From contig UQTN01000048.1 in NCBI GenBank assembly GCA_900543945.1, positions 1 to 15,299 of the forward strand: DNA of 15,299 nt. The letters run 5' to 3'. This DNA comes from an uncultured Collinsella sp. GTDB lineage: Bacteria > Actinomycetota > Coriobacteriia > Coriobacteriales > Coriobacteriaceae. This document shows, piece by piece, positions 6,475-13,238 of this stretch. The notes under the pieces were generated by a model, which worked only from the letters and a program-made list of their open reading frames with translations, searched no databases and was not told the DNA's origin. The position numbers and the translations under genes are program-made. The number at the start of each line of letters is the position of its first letter. Positions within the stretch are counted from its first letter, which is position 1.

Positions 6475-7782
6475 ATGACGGAGTCCTCTCAGCATACGTC
6501 CAAGCCCCAGGTCGAGGTTGAGGCCTCGGGCGGCGATGACAATAAGAGTGCACGCCGCGGCGCCATCTTTATCGGCGTCGTGCTGGTGGGTTATATCGTC
6601 TATCTGGTGGTAACCGGGCAGATGGGGCAGTTTTGGGCCGCTATGTCGAGCGTCCAGGCGCCCTGGCTCGTTGCCGCGTGTCTATGCATGTTCATGTATC
6701 TGTTCTTTGGCATTGTGGCCTATGCGATCGCCGTCTGGCTCGACCCCAATTCACCCGTCGGCATTCGCGACCTGATCTCGGTCGAGGCGAGCGGCATCTT
6801 TTTTGGCAACCTCACGCCCATGATGATGGGCTCGACTCCCGCCCAGATCTACCGTCTGACCAAAGCGGGCCAAAATGTCGGCGAGGCCGGAGCCACGCAG
6901 TTCACGCGCTTTATCGTGTACCAGTTTGGCCTCGTTGCCTGGGGCGCTATCCTCCTGCTTGCTCGCATGCCGTTTTTTGCCGAGCGCTATGGCGACATGA
7001 CGCTGCTGTGCGTCTTTAGCTTTGGCGGGCACTGCTGCATCTTGCTGGGCATCTTCGCCGTCGCGCTCATGCCTAAGACCGTCACGCGCGTCGCCCATTG
7101 CATCATCAATTGGCTCGAGCGCATAGGTGTCTCGGCCACTAAGATCGAGGGATGGCGCACGTTTGTCGACGGCGAGATCTACTCCTTCTCCGAGAAGTTC
7201 AAGCTTTCAGCCGGACATTTTTCTTCCATGCTGCTCACCGTGTTTATCACCATGCTGCAGCTCGCGTTTTTCTATCTGGTGCCGTATTTCCTGATGCTTG
7301 CCTTTGGCCACCACGAGGTCGACTTTTTCTCGGTCATGGCCGCGAGCGCCTTTGTCCAGCTTCTGAGCTCTGCGGTCCCCTTGCCCGGTGGAACTGGTGG
7401 CGCTGAGGGTGGCTTTGCATTGTTCTTGGGTCATTTCTTTGGGTCGGCTTCGACCGCCGGCTATCTGCTGTGGCGCCTCATTACGTTTATTGCGCCGACC
7501 ATTTTGGCTGCGCCCCTGCTGGGCCTTAAGAGCGCCCACAACGAGAGCATCCATGCGCGCTGGGATCGCGTGATGCGCAAACTCGGCCGCACGTCTCAGA
7601 CGCCCTCTGCGCCCACTAAGCCGCACCCCACGAATGCTGTTACCGTTGATCCCAAGAAGCACGCTCAGAAGGCTTCTGGGGCCGCTAAGCCGGCTCATAA
7701 AGCCTATGTGCGCCAGACAGGCGATGGTATTCGCGTATCTCCGTCGGCACTCAATAAGAAGAAGCGCCCTAAGTCGCAGTAG
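6475..7782 (+). CDS. UPF0104/flippase-like integral membrane protein (LPG-synthase TM-region family)
   Basis: This 435-residue polytopic protein belongs to the family of the transmembrane region of MprF/lysylphosphatidylglycerol synthase (UPF0104, PF03706), whose members are thought to move lipids across membranes. About eight hydrophobic segments are visible, starting at GAIFIGVVLVGYIVYLVV. Family marks are GNLTPMMMGSTPAQIYRL and, near the end of the core, PLPGGTGGAEGGF. There is no C-terminal aminoacyl-transferase domain, so it is not a full MprF. The last 80 or so residues form a soluble Lys-, Ala- and Pro-rich basic tail, probably disordered and cytoplasmic. AGAAGGAG directly before ATG 6475 decides the start; an in-frame ATG at 6409 lacks a ribosome site. 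The next gene on the same strand is tetR, 116 nt away. The substrate is unknown. Confidence 0.82.
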   Translation: MTESSQHTSKPQVEVEASGGDDNKSARRGAIFIGVVLVGYIVYLVVTGQMGQFWAAMSSVQAPWLVAACLCMFMYLFFGIVAYAIAVWLDPNSPVGIRDLISVEASGIFFGNLTPMMMGSTPAQIYRLTKAGQNVGEAGATQFTRFIVYQFGLVAWGAILLLARMPFFAERYGDMTLLCVFSFGGHCCILLGIFAVALMPKTVTRVAHCIINWLERIGVSATKIEGWRTFVDGEIYSFSEKFKLSAGHFSSMLLTVFITMLQLAFFYLVPYFLMLAFGHHEVDFFSVMAASAFVQLLSSAVPLPGGTGGAEGGFALFLGHFFGSASTAGYLLWRLITFIAPTILAAPLLGLKSAHNESIHARWDRVMRKLGRTSQTPSAPTKPHPTNAVTVDPKKHAQKASGAAKPAHKAYVRQTGDGIRVSPSALNKKKRPKSQ

Positions 7783-7831
7783 GACAGTCGTGCGTTCTTC
7801 ATGATGCGGGGCATATTTGTGCTGTATGGGG

Positions 7832-7855
7832 GATAATCCTCTTACGTAGATTATC
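7832..7855. promoter_or_regulatory. palindromic candidate operator of the TetR gene
   Basis: GATAATC (7832-7838) and GATTATC (7849-7855) form a perfect 7-bp inverted repeat with a 10-bp centre (CTCTTACGTA). Total length (24 bp), symmetry and place, 43 bp before the tetR start, fit a TetR-family operator used for autoregulation. GATAAT (7832-7837) might also serve as a -10 box, but no -35 is apparent. Confidence 0.5.
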
Positions 7856-7898
7856 TCTCATCTGTTGATGAATGCTCGCATATCGAAGGGACACGCCC

Positions 7899-8510
7899 AT
7901 GGCAACCAGCAAACCGCGTCTTGACCGCCGCATTGTTCGCAGCCGTAATGCCATCCTTTCCGCTTTCGAGCGCCTGCTCATGGAAAAGCCGCTGGCAGAC
8001 ATTACGGTGAGTGCCATCGCGCGCGAGGCCAATGTCGACCGCAAGACCTTCTACGTGCACTTTGGCACGGTTGACGGCCTGCTCGATGCCATTGCCGTCG
8101 ATGTGGTGGAGATGATTGTCGACTCGGTCGAGAAAACGCTTGCTTCAATGGACGGTGACACCAACGAGCGCGCTCTGGGCGCGGCGGCGACCTTCTTTAA
8201 AACCGTAAACGAGGCGCTGTGCAACAACCTGGTGCTCAATCGTCAGCTGATCGAGAATATTCCGCTCGATGATTTTATGGCTCGTCTTCGTGCGCCGCTC
8301 GAGCACGAGATTGCCGAGCGCGATCTGCTGCCACAAGGTCTCAAGGACGAGATGTTCGATTACTATCTGGCGTTTTTGCTGTCGGGTATCATCGGCATCT
8401 ATCGCACGTGGGCACTGTCTGACGGATCGGTTCCTATCGAGCGCGTCTCTGAGGTCGCCAACGATCTGACTCTCAACGGCCTGTCGAGTCTGGAATCTCG
8501 CTTGGACTAG
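7899..8510 (+). CDS. TetR/AcrR-family transcriptional regulator
   Basis: This 203-residue DNA-binding protein has the TetR N-terminal helix-turn-helix at roughly residues 15-60: AILSAFERLL, then ITVSAIAREANVDRKTFYVHF, where the recognition helix is followed by the characteristic FYxHF. The remaining 140 residues are the helical ligand-binding and dimer domain, for which sequence gives no ligand. AAGGG at 7886-7890 precedes ATG 7899; an in-frame ATG at 7872 has no good ribosome site. A perfect inverted repeat in its leader (7832-7855) suggests self-repression. The upstream membrane protein gene is the only close same-strand neighbour and so the obvious second target, but that is inference. The 3' end abuts an IS3 transposase remnant that starts 3 nt after the stop. 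Confidence 0.9.
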   Translation: MATSKPRLDRRIVRSRNAILSAFERLLMEKPLADITVSAIAREANVDRKTFYVHFGTVDGLLDAIAVDVVEMIVDSVEKTLASMDGDTNERALGAAATFFKTVNEALCNNLVLNRQLIENIPLDDFMARLRAPLEHEIAERDLLPQGLKDEMFDYYLAFLLSGIIGIYRTWALSDGSVPIERVSEVANDLTLNGLSSLESRLD

Positions 8511-8512
8511 GC

Positions 8513-8605
8513 CTAGTTGGGCTCGTCGGCGTGTAAATTCTTGTTCACGAGGTTCTCCGGCGCCTTGTAGACCTCGCCGGCGTAGGAGCTGTAGCCTGAG
8601 GATCC
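8513..8605 (-). pseudogene. IS3-family transposase (OrfB) remnant
   Basis: Reading the - strand from 8605 to 8513 gives a 30-codon open stretch ending in TAG, with GYSSYAGEVYKAPENLVN followed by HADEPN. This is the segment just before the DDE integrase core in IS3-family OrfB proteins, where YSSYxGE, then NLVxRxFxAxxPN, normally leads into KWLTD. Here it ends directly after PN. A TAA at 8606-8608 bounds the fragment on its N-terminal side, so both ends of the transposase gene are lost. It is far too short to function and marks a past insertion and deletion between tetR and the ABC operon. Confidence 0.7.
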
Positions 8606-8607
8606 TT

Positions 8608-8626
8608 AAAATAAAGTCCAGTTTAT
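8608..8626 (-). terminator. weak AT hairpin after the ABC operon, possibly part of an IS end
   Basis: On the - strand ATAAA, loop CTGGAC, then TTTAT followed by TTT lies 6 nt after the stop codon of the ATPase gene. The five A-T pairs are weak for a terminator. The AT-rich stretch is unlike its GC-rich surroundings and adjoins the transposase remnant, so it might instead be the tip of the old insertion element. Confidence 0.25.
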
Positions 8627-8631
8627 CCTTC

Positions 8632-9939
8632 TCACTCTAATTGGGAATCCTCCGATGCGCCTTCGCACGCTCGCACGACCTCGATACCATGCGAGCGTGC
8701 GAACTCGACGAGCTCTGCGTTGCGGGCGTTTATGGTGCCGAAGGCGGCGGGGCACACAATAAGGCGCGCACAGTGGACGAGGAGCTCTTTGGCGCGGGCT
8801 ATGGTTTTATCCCCGATCGGCTCGAAGGCGCGCTCGGCCACGCATTCCGTCGCCAGGTCGCGCGCGAGCTCGCAGTCGATGTCCCCTTCGTGCAGAACGC
8901 CCGCGTAGAACGCCTTGCCCTGCCGGATGAGCTGGCGAAACACAGCCGACCCCGTACCTGCGCCGGCGATGACGAACGTGTGCGCATCACCGTGTGGGCG
9001 CCCAATTTCCACGCTGCCGAAGCGCTCGTTGAAGGTGCCATGCTGAAGGCCGTAGAGCTCGCCAATTGTCTCGCGCGTGAATATGTCCTCGGGTGCGCCG
9101 GCGCGAAAGACCCGGCCGTCCTTCACGCAAATCACCTTGTCGGCGCTTTTCTGCGCGAGCTCGAGTTCGTGGATGGACATGATGACAGCCACATTCCGCG
9201 ATTTCGCAAGGTGGCGAAGTATTCGCAGCAGGTCGATCTGGTAGCGGATATCGAGATACGACGTGGGCTCGTCGAGCACGAGCACACGCGGATCCTGCGC
9301 GATGGCGCGTGCGAGCATGACGCGCTGGCGTTGCCCATCGCTTATCTGCATGAAGTCGCGCTCGGCGAGCTCTTCCACATGTGCGGTTTTCATGGCCTCA
9401 TCGACCCGACTATGGTCGTCGGGCGAGAGTGTGCCCATTCGCCCGGTGTAGGGATGCCTTCCCGCCTCTACGATATCGCGGCAGGTGAGGAGCTCGGTCC
9501 GGGGGCGATCCGTCAGCATAACGGCAAGGTTCCTTGCGAACTCCACCGTCTTCCATCGGGAAATCTCCCGCCCGTCGAGCTCGACCGCGCCGGCAAGCGG
9601 TGCAAGATGGCGTGTGATGGTTTTCAAGATGGTCGACTTGCCCGAGCCGTTCGGCCCGATGAGCGCCACGACGTCGCCCGCGCGAACCTCCAGATCGACG
9701 CCTTCGACTACGACCTTCTTGTCGTAGCCCGCCGTCAGGTCGCTTATGCGGAAAAGCGGCGCTCCGTCAGCCTGCGTTTCGACCGGGGTTTCGAGGTTCG
9801 ACTCCGCTCGGAGGAGGCGTTCCGCGCGCAGTTCCGCACGAGCCGAAAGTGCCTTCTGGCGCTTTCGTGCGAGCTTTGGACTGTCTAAGCATGGAATGTC
9901 CCCTCCGAGCGTTTTGGGCTGCGGCACGAATTTCCCCAT
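8632..9939 (-). CDS. ABC transporter ATPase (FecE/BtuD type) with N- and C-terminal extensions
   Basis: This 435-residue protein is the nucleotide-binding subunit of an iron-complex/B12/heme-class importer. The ATPase core spans about 62-310: Walker A GPNGSGKST (95-103), signature ISDGQ (199-203, in place of LSGGQ), Walker B VLVLDE (219-224) and switch His257. The usual Q-loop position reads VMLTDRP; VLT(D/E)R with SDGQ marks a subgroup of FecE-like ATPases. Two parts lie outside the standard 250-260-residue unit. The first 60 residues are charged and Arg-rich. The last 120 or so (from about 318) hold a separate alpha/beta-looking domain with a glycine loop GAGTGS (326-331), of unknown function. 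The ATG follows the permease stop codon without a gap, with GGTGAGG just upstream, so translation is coupled. Last gene of the riboswitch-controlled unit. Confidence 0.93.
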   Translation of the reverse strand: MGKFVPQPKTLGGDIPCLDSPKLARKRQKALSARAELRAERLLRAESNLETPVETQADGAPLFRISDLTAGYDKKVVVEGVDLEVRAGDVVALIGPNGSGKSTILKTITRHLAPLAGAVELDGREISRWKTVEFARNLAVMLTDRPRTELLTCRDIVEAGRHPYTGRMGTLSPDDHSRVDEAMKTAHVEELAERDFMQISDGQRQRVMLARAIAQDPRVLVLDEPTSYLDIRYQIDLLRILRHLAKSRNVAVIMSIHELELAQKSADKVICVKDGRVFRAGAPEDIFTRETIGELYGLQHGTFNERFGSVEIGRPHGDAHTFVIAGAGTGSAVFRQLIRQGKAFYAGVLHEGDIDCELARDLATECVAERAFEPIGDKTIARAKELLVHCARLIVCPAAFGTINARNAELVEFARSHGIEVVRACEGASEDSQLE

Positions 9940-10980
9940 CTACCTCACCCGCTTCTTCAACATGAGTGCGATAACCACCGGCGCGCCGAAGATGGCGGTG
10001 ACGGCGCTGATGGAAAGCTCGACGGGGGAGAACAGCGTGCGCGCGATCAAATCGCAGCCCGCGCAGAAGATGGCGCCTCCCAAGAAGCACGCAGGAATCA
10101 CGCGGATGGGCTTCGACGACTTTAGCGCCGACTTGACGAGATGCGGAACCGCGATGCCTACGAACGACACCGGACCAGCGAACGCGGTCACGCAGGCGGA
10201 GAGCATGCTCGCTAGAAGGACGAGCACCACGCGGAAGCGTGCGACGTTCACGCCGACGCTTTTCGCGTAGGCTTCTCCCAGCTGGAAGGCGGAAAGGGGC
10301 TTCGATATCGCGAATACGCATGCGCTCACGGTGATCACCACGACCGCGATGACCGCGATGTCGTCCCAGCTCGAACCCGAGAAGCTGCCCAAAGACCAGT
10401 TGTGCAGGTTCACGATGGACTGGTCGTCGGCGAAGGCGATGAGGAAGTTCGTCCCCGCCGAGCAGATGTATCCCACCATGACGCCCGCTACGATGAGCAT
10501 GGCCATGGAACTTATGCGCCGTGCGATGAGGAGTACGAAGCCGATGGTGATAAGCGAGCCCAGAAACGCTGCGGCCACCATGGCCGGCGAGGACATGGCC
10601 TGGTTCGCGCCCAGAAGTACGATCATCGTAAGCGCGACGACGAACTTTGCGCCTGAGGAGACGCCCAAGATGAACGGGTCGGCGATGGGGTTGTTGAAAA
10701 ACGTCTGCAGCAGGAACCCGGAGAGCGAAAGTGCCCCGCCGAGAAGCACGGCTGAAAGCACGCGCGGCAGGCGAATCTCCCAGATGACCTGGCTTTCCAT
10801 GGAATTGGCCGCGCCGCCCGAAAGGATGCCGGGGATGTGGTCTGCGGGCACGAGCACGCTCCCGATGCACAGGTTGGTCCCGACGAGCACGATGAGGGCA
10901 ACAGCGAGCAGCGCCGTCACGACGCGACACCGCGCGGCGCGCCCCGATTCGTCGTATGCCATGGAAAGTCGGCTTCTCAT
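9940..10980 (-). CDS. FecCD/BtuC-type ABC transporter permease
   Basis: This 346-residue membrane protein is the permease of a type II (vitamin B12/siderophore/heme) importer. It has an N-terminal membrane anchor, then the hallmark block IRLPRVLSAVLLGGALSLSG and NNPIADPFILGVSSGAKF, several further hydrophobic helices, and GIAVPHLVK, the coupling-helix region that contacts the ATPase. Length matches the family (320-350, about ten helices). It would form a dimer bound to two copies of the ATPase. It begins 4 nt after the binding-protein stop and ends immediately before the ATPase start. No good Shine-Dalgarno precedes ATG 10980 or the alternative ATG at 10962, so translation probably depends on coupling. 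Substrate class (corrinoid, heme, iron complex) cannot be read from the permease; the riboswitch favours a corrinoid or cobalt link. Confidence 0.93.
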   Translation of the reverse strand: MRSRLSMAYDESGRAARCRVVTALLAVALIVLVGTNLCIGSVLVPADHIPGILSGGAANSMESQVIWEIRLPRVLSAVLLGGALSLSGFLLQTFFNNPIADPFILGVSSGAKFVVALTMIVLLGANQAMSSPAMVAAAFLGSLITIGFVLLIARRISSMAMLIVAGVMVGYICSAGTNFLIAFADDQSIVNLHNWSLGSFSGSSWDDIAVIAVVVITVSACVFAISKPLSAFQLGEAYAKSVGVNVARFRVVLVLLASMLSACVTAFAGPVSFVGIAVPHLVKSALKSSKPIRVIPACFLGGAIFCAGCDLIARTLFSPVELSISAVTAIFGAPVVIALMLKKRVR

Positions 10981-10984
10981 GGTG

Positions 10985-12556
10985 CTAGCCGAGCTTCCTC
11001 AGATAATGGAAGTCGCTCGCGTCATCGCCGGCGAACGCCCCGTGCAGCTCGTCGATAATGTCGGCGGTAGAAGTCATCTGCTGGTACATGTCGGCGCTTG
11101 TGACCCAGACGTTGCCGTTCTTCACGGCTTTGAACTGCGACAATAGCGCGTTTTTGCCTACGAAGTCGTTCAAGGTGGCAACCGATTCGTCGATGGTGCC
11201 GTTGTAGACGATGATGTCGGCATCCTTCGCCGTCGCGTAGAAGCGCTCCATTTCGAGCGTTACTGACGAACCTGACGTCGACGCCGTCTGCGCGTCATCG
11301 AGCGCGTAGCTGCCGCCTGCAAGCTCGATCATCTGCGCCACGTAGTCGCCTGCCCGCCGCGTGACGGCGGCCCCGTTCGAGTTAATGTAGAAATACGCCA
11401 CGGTTTTACCTGAAGACGCGAGCCCCGACGTTTGCTCGACGCGGGCCTTCTGCTCGTTGAACAGGCGTGCGGCCTCGTCCTCCTTGTCGAACAGGACGCC
11501 GAAAAGCTTAATCCACTCTACGCGCCCGAGTGCTTCGGGTTCGCTCGACGACTGTTCGGTGAGCACGACGAGCCCGAGCTTCTGCAGCTTTTCCTTCACA
11601 TCGGGCGTGTGGTTGATCATGGTGTTCTCGATGGCGAGCGTGCAGCCCGAGGCCGATATTCGCTCGTAGTCGGGCGCGCTGTACTTGCCGCCGTAGGCGA
11701 TCGCCCCACTTTCGAGCGCGCTTTTGAAGCCTGCGACCGAGCAATCGTCGGCCTTCGTGCCCGACATTAAGATATTGTCGTTCGCATCGAGCGCGTCGAC
11801 CAGGCACATCGTCGCCGACGACACAAGGTACACCTTGTCGGCGGGGCGCCTTATGACCGCGATGTCGGAGCTCAACCCATCAGGTACCTTCGCATCCTGC
11901 GGCACCACGAGGAAGCGCTCCCCGTTCGAAACGCAGATAAGCCGCAAGCCGCCTTCGAACTCGTCGACAGTGAAGTGCTTGGCGTATTCAAGCTGAAGCG
12001 TCCCCGTCGGCTCCCAGCCGCAGCCCAAATCGGCGTTGTGGAAGTCGGCCGCGGCGCTTGAAGCCGTTCCCGCAGGGGAGCCGCCGCTTGCATCGTCGCC
12101 CGATTTCTCCTTTATGGTGGATGAGTCGAAGTAGAGCGTGTAGTCGATGGTGTGCGGCGTCGACATGGCGACGGTCTCGGCCGACACGGCGATGTCCTCG
12201 TCGAGCGTGACGGGTATCTCGAACGTGGAGTTGCCGCCGTCGTTTACGGGCGCGTAGTCCACGCCGTCGGCGGTCATCTTGTCGTAGTTCGAACTCGACC
12301 AGGTGATGGTCGCGGTGTAGGTGTCGCCATCCTTCACAATTGTGGTTGGTGAGGCGATGCTTGCGCGCCCTGACCCGCCGGAAAGCGAGACGCTCACAGT
12401 GTATTCCTGAGAGCCCGCCGTGGCACCGGTCGCGTTTGGGCTCGCACTGCACCCCGCGAAGGGAAGCGCGAGCAGGGCGACGAGAACGCAGGCGATTACG
12501 CGCGCCGCGATGCTGCGGCGCTTCCTGTTTTCCCCCTTTGGAAGAATCGACCGCAT
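10985..12556 (-). CDS. ABC substrate-binding lipoprotein with an extra N-terminal beta domain
   Basis: This 523-residue protein would be anchored outside the membrane and deliver cargo to the permease. The signal peptide is basic then hydrophobic and ends in FAGC, with lipid-attached Cys36. Residues about 47-150 form a beta-rich domain that ordinary FecB/BtuF proteins lack: a dg-Y-a-i-WSS-nY motif, then FEIPVTLDED and PHTIDYTLYFDSS. From about 185 to the end lies a TroA/BtuF-type binding fold, with KVYLVSS, ALGRVEWIKLFGVLFDKE, VAYFYIN and KNGNVWVTSADMYQ. The extra domain resembles the small lipoprotein encoded just upstream (12561-13094). It is followed by permease and ATPase genes with 0-4 nt gaps. 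The start has no clear ribosome site and lies 4 nt after the previous stop, so coupling is likely. Cargo unknown; corrinoid or another tetrapyrrole is my best inference. Confidence 0.87.
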   Translation of the reverse strand: MRSILPKGENRKRRSIAARVIACVLVALLALPFAGCSASPNATGATAGSQEYTVSVSLSGGSGRASIASPTTIVKDGDTYTATITWSSSNYDKMTADGVDYAPVNDGGNSTFEIPVTLDEDIAVSAETVAMSTPHTIDYTLYFDSSTIKEKSGDDASGGSPAGTASSAAADFHNADLGCGWEPTGTLQLEYAKHFTVDEFEGGLRLICVSNGERFLVVPQDAKVPDGLSSDIAVIRRPADKVYLVSSATMCLVDALDANDNILMSGTKADDCSVAGFKSALESGAIAYGGKYSAPDYERISASGCTLAIENTMINHTPDVKEKLQKLGLVVLTEQSSSEPEALGRVEWIKLFGVLFDKEDEAARLFNEQKARVEQTSGLASSGKTVAYFYINSNGAAVTRRAGDYVAQMIELAGGSYALDDAQTASTSGSSVTLEMERFYATAKDADIIVYNGTIDESVATLNDFVGKNALLSQFKAVKNGNVWVTSADMYQQMTSTADIIDELHGAFAGDDASDFHYLRKLG

Positions 12557-12560
12557 GGCG

Positions 12561-13094
12561 TTACTTCAGTGCGTCGGCGCGCAGATCGACGCCGGCGGAT
12601 TCGAATACGAGCGTGCGGTCGTACCACCGCTCCCTTTTAATGCTCCACGCGGCGCAGGCGGTGTCCTCGTCGAGCGCATCAACGGGCACGTCGTAGGTGT
12701 ACTTGCCTTCCGCGTTTTCCACATAGGGGATGAAGTCGGCCTCGCTCGCGGCGGCAGCCTCGTCGCCCGTGCCCATGAAGAGCTTGCCGTAGCCCGTGCC
12801 GGAAAGTGTCATCACGCAGTGCATGGAGCCGTTTTCCACGATGAGCTGGGCGTCCACAATCCTGAACATGTTCGAGCTGGAATCTACGGTGATCGGATAG
12901 GTGCCGTCGGCCACCTTGTCGGCGGTGATGGGGGCAGCGCTTGCGTCCTCGGGCGCATCGGCCGCCTGTTCGGTTTTTTCCTGGGAATCGGCATCGCTTG
13001 CCTTTGCGCTGTCGATTGAATTTCCGCCGCAGCCGGCGAGCGAGAACGCGAAAAGCGCCGCCGAAAGGGCGAAGGCGAGGGTTTTCTTCAACAT
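12561..13094 (-). CDS. small exported lipoprotein, single beta-rich (NEAT-like?) domain
   Basis: This 177-residue protein has a clear lipoprotein signal (MLKKTLAFALSAALFAF, then SLAGC with Cys22), an acidic Asp/Glu/Ala/Ser linker to about residue 52, and one compact domain. The domain shows DGTYPITVDSSSNMFRI, MTLSGTGYGKLFMGTG, FIPYVEN, YTYDVPVDALDED and WYDRTLVFES. I do not recognise a named family with certainty. The order of features (a small-residue/aromatic strand, a central P-V strand, then a YxxTLxF end) matches the N-terminal domain of the binding protein encoded next, and loosely recalls heme-binding NEAT domains. ATG 13094 is chosen because AAAGGAA lies 8-9 nt upstream and the signal peptide starts there. 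It probably captures or hands over the cargo of the ABC importer. Heme or corrinoid binding is not demonstrated. Confidence 0.8.
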   Translation of the reverse strand: MLKKTLAFALSAALFAFSLAGCGGNSIDSAKASDADSQEKTEQAADAPEDASAAPITADKVADGTYPITVDSSSNMFRIVDAQLIVENGSMHCVMTLSGTGYGKLFMGTGDEAAAASEADFIPYVENAEGKYTYDVPVDALDEDTACAAWSIKRERWYDRTLVFESAGVDLRADALK

Positions 13095-13120
13095 GGAGGG
13101 GTTCCTTTCAATCGCTTCGA

Positions 13121-13229
13121 CCGCCCGCGCCGTGCGGTGGGCGGGCGGGATGCGAATGCAACGGGCATGCGCCGTCAGTCGGGGAAGGCGCATGCCCGTT
13201 GCACGGGGACGCGACCGGCGCCCCCGTGC
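13121..13229. repeat. cluster of three GC-rich stem-loops between cbiK and the lipoprotein gene
   Basis: A perfect 17-bp inverted repeat (13157-13173 with 13187-13203; arms start TGCAACGGGC) has a 13-nt loop. On one side GCACGGGG (13201-13208) pairs with CCCCGTGC (13222-13229); on the other CCGCCCGC (13121-13128) pairs with GCGGGCGG (13141-13148). The first two share 13201-13203, so they compete at their base. No T-run follows on either strand, so these are not standard intrinsic terminators. They fill nearly all of the 144-nt intergenic gap. Confidence 0.75.
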
Positions 13230-13238
13230 GCGGCGAGT

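Noticed and set aside
8641..9888. 415-codon + strand open frame opposite the ABC ATPase
   Set aside because: The - strand frame contains Walker A, signature and Walker B motifs; the + frame has no recognisable motif and no ribosome site.
13121..13229. CRISPR-like or tandem repeat array
   Set aside because: The repeats are inverted, of different sequence and length, with no regular spacers; they are stem-loops.
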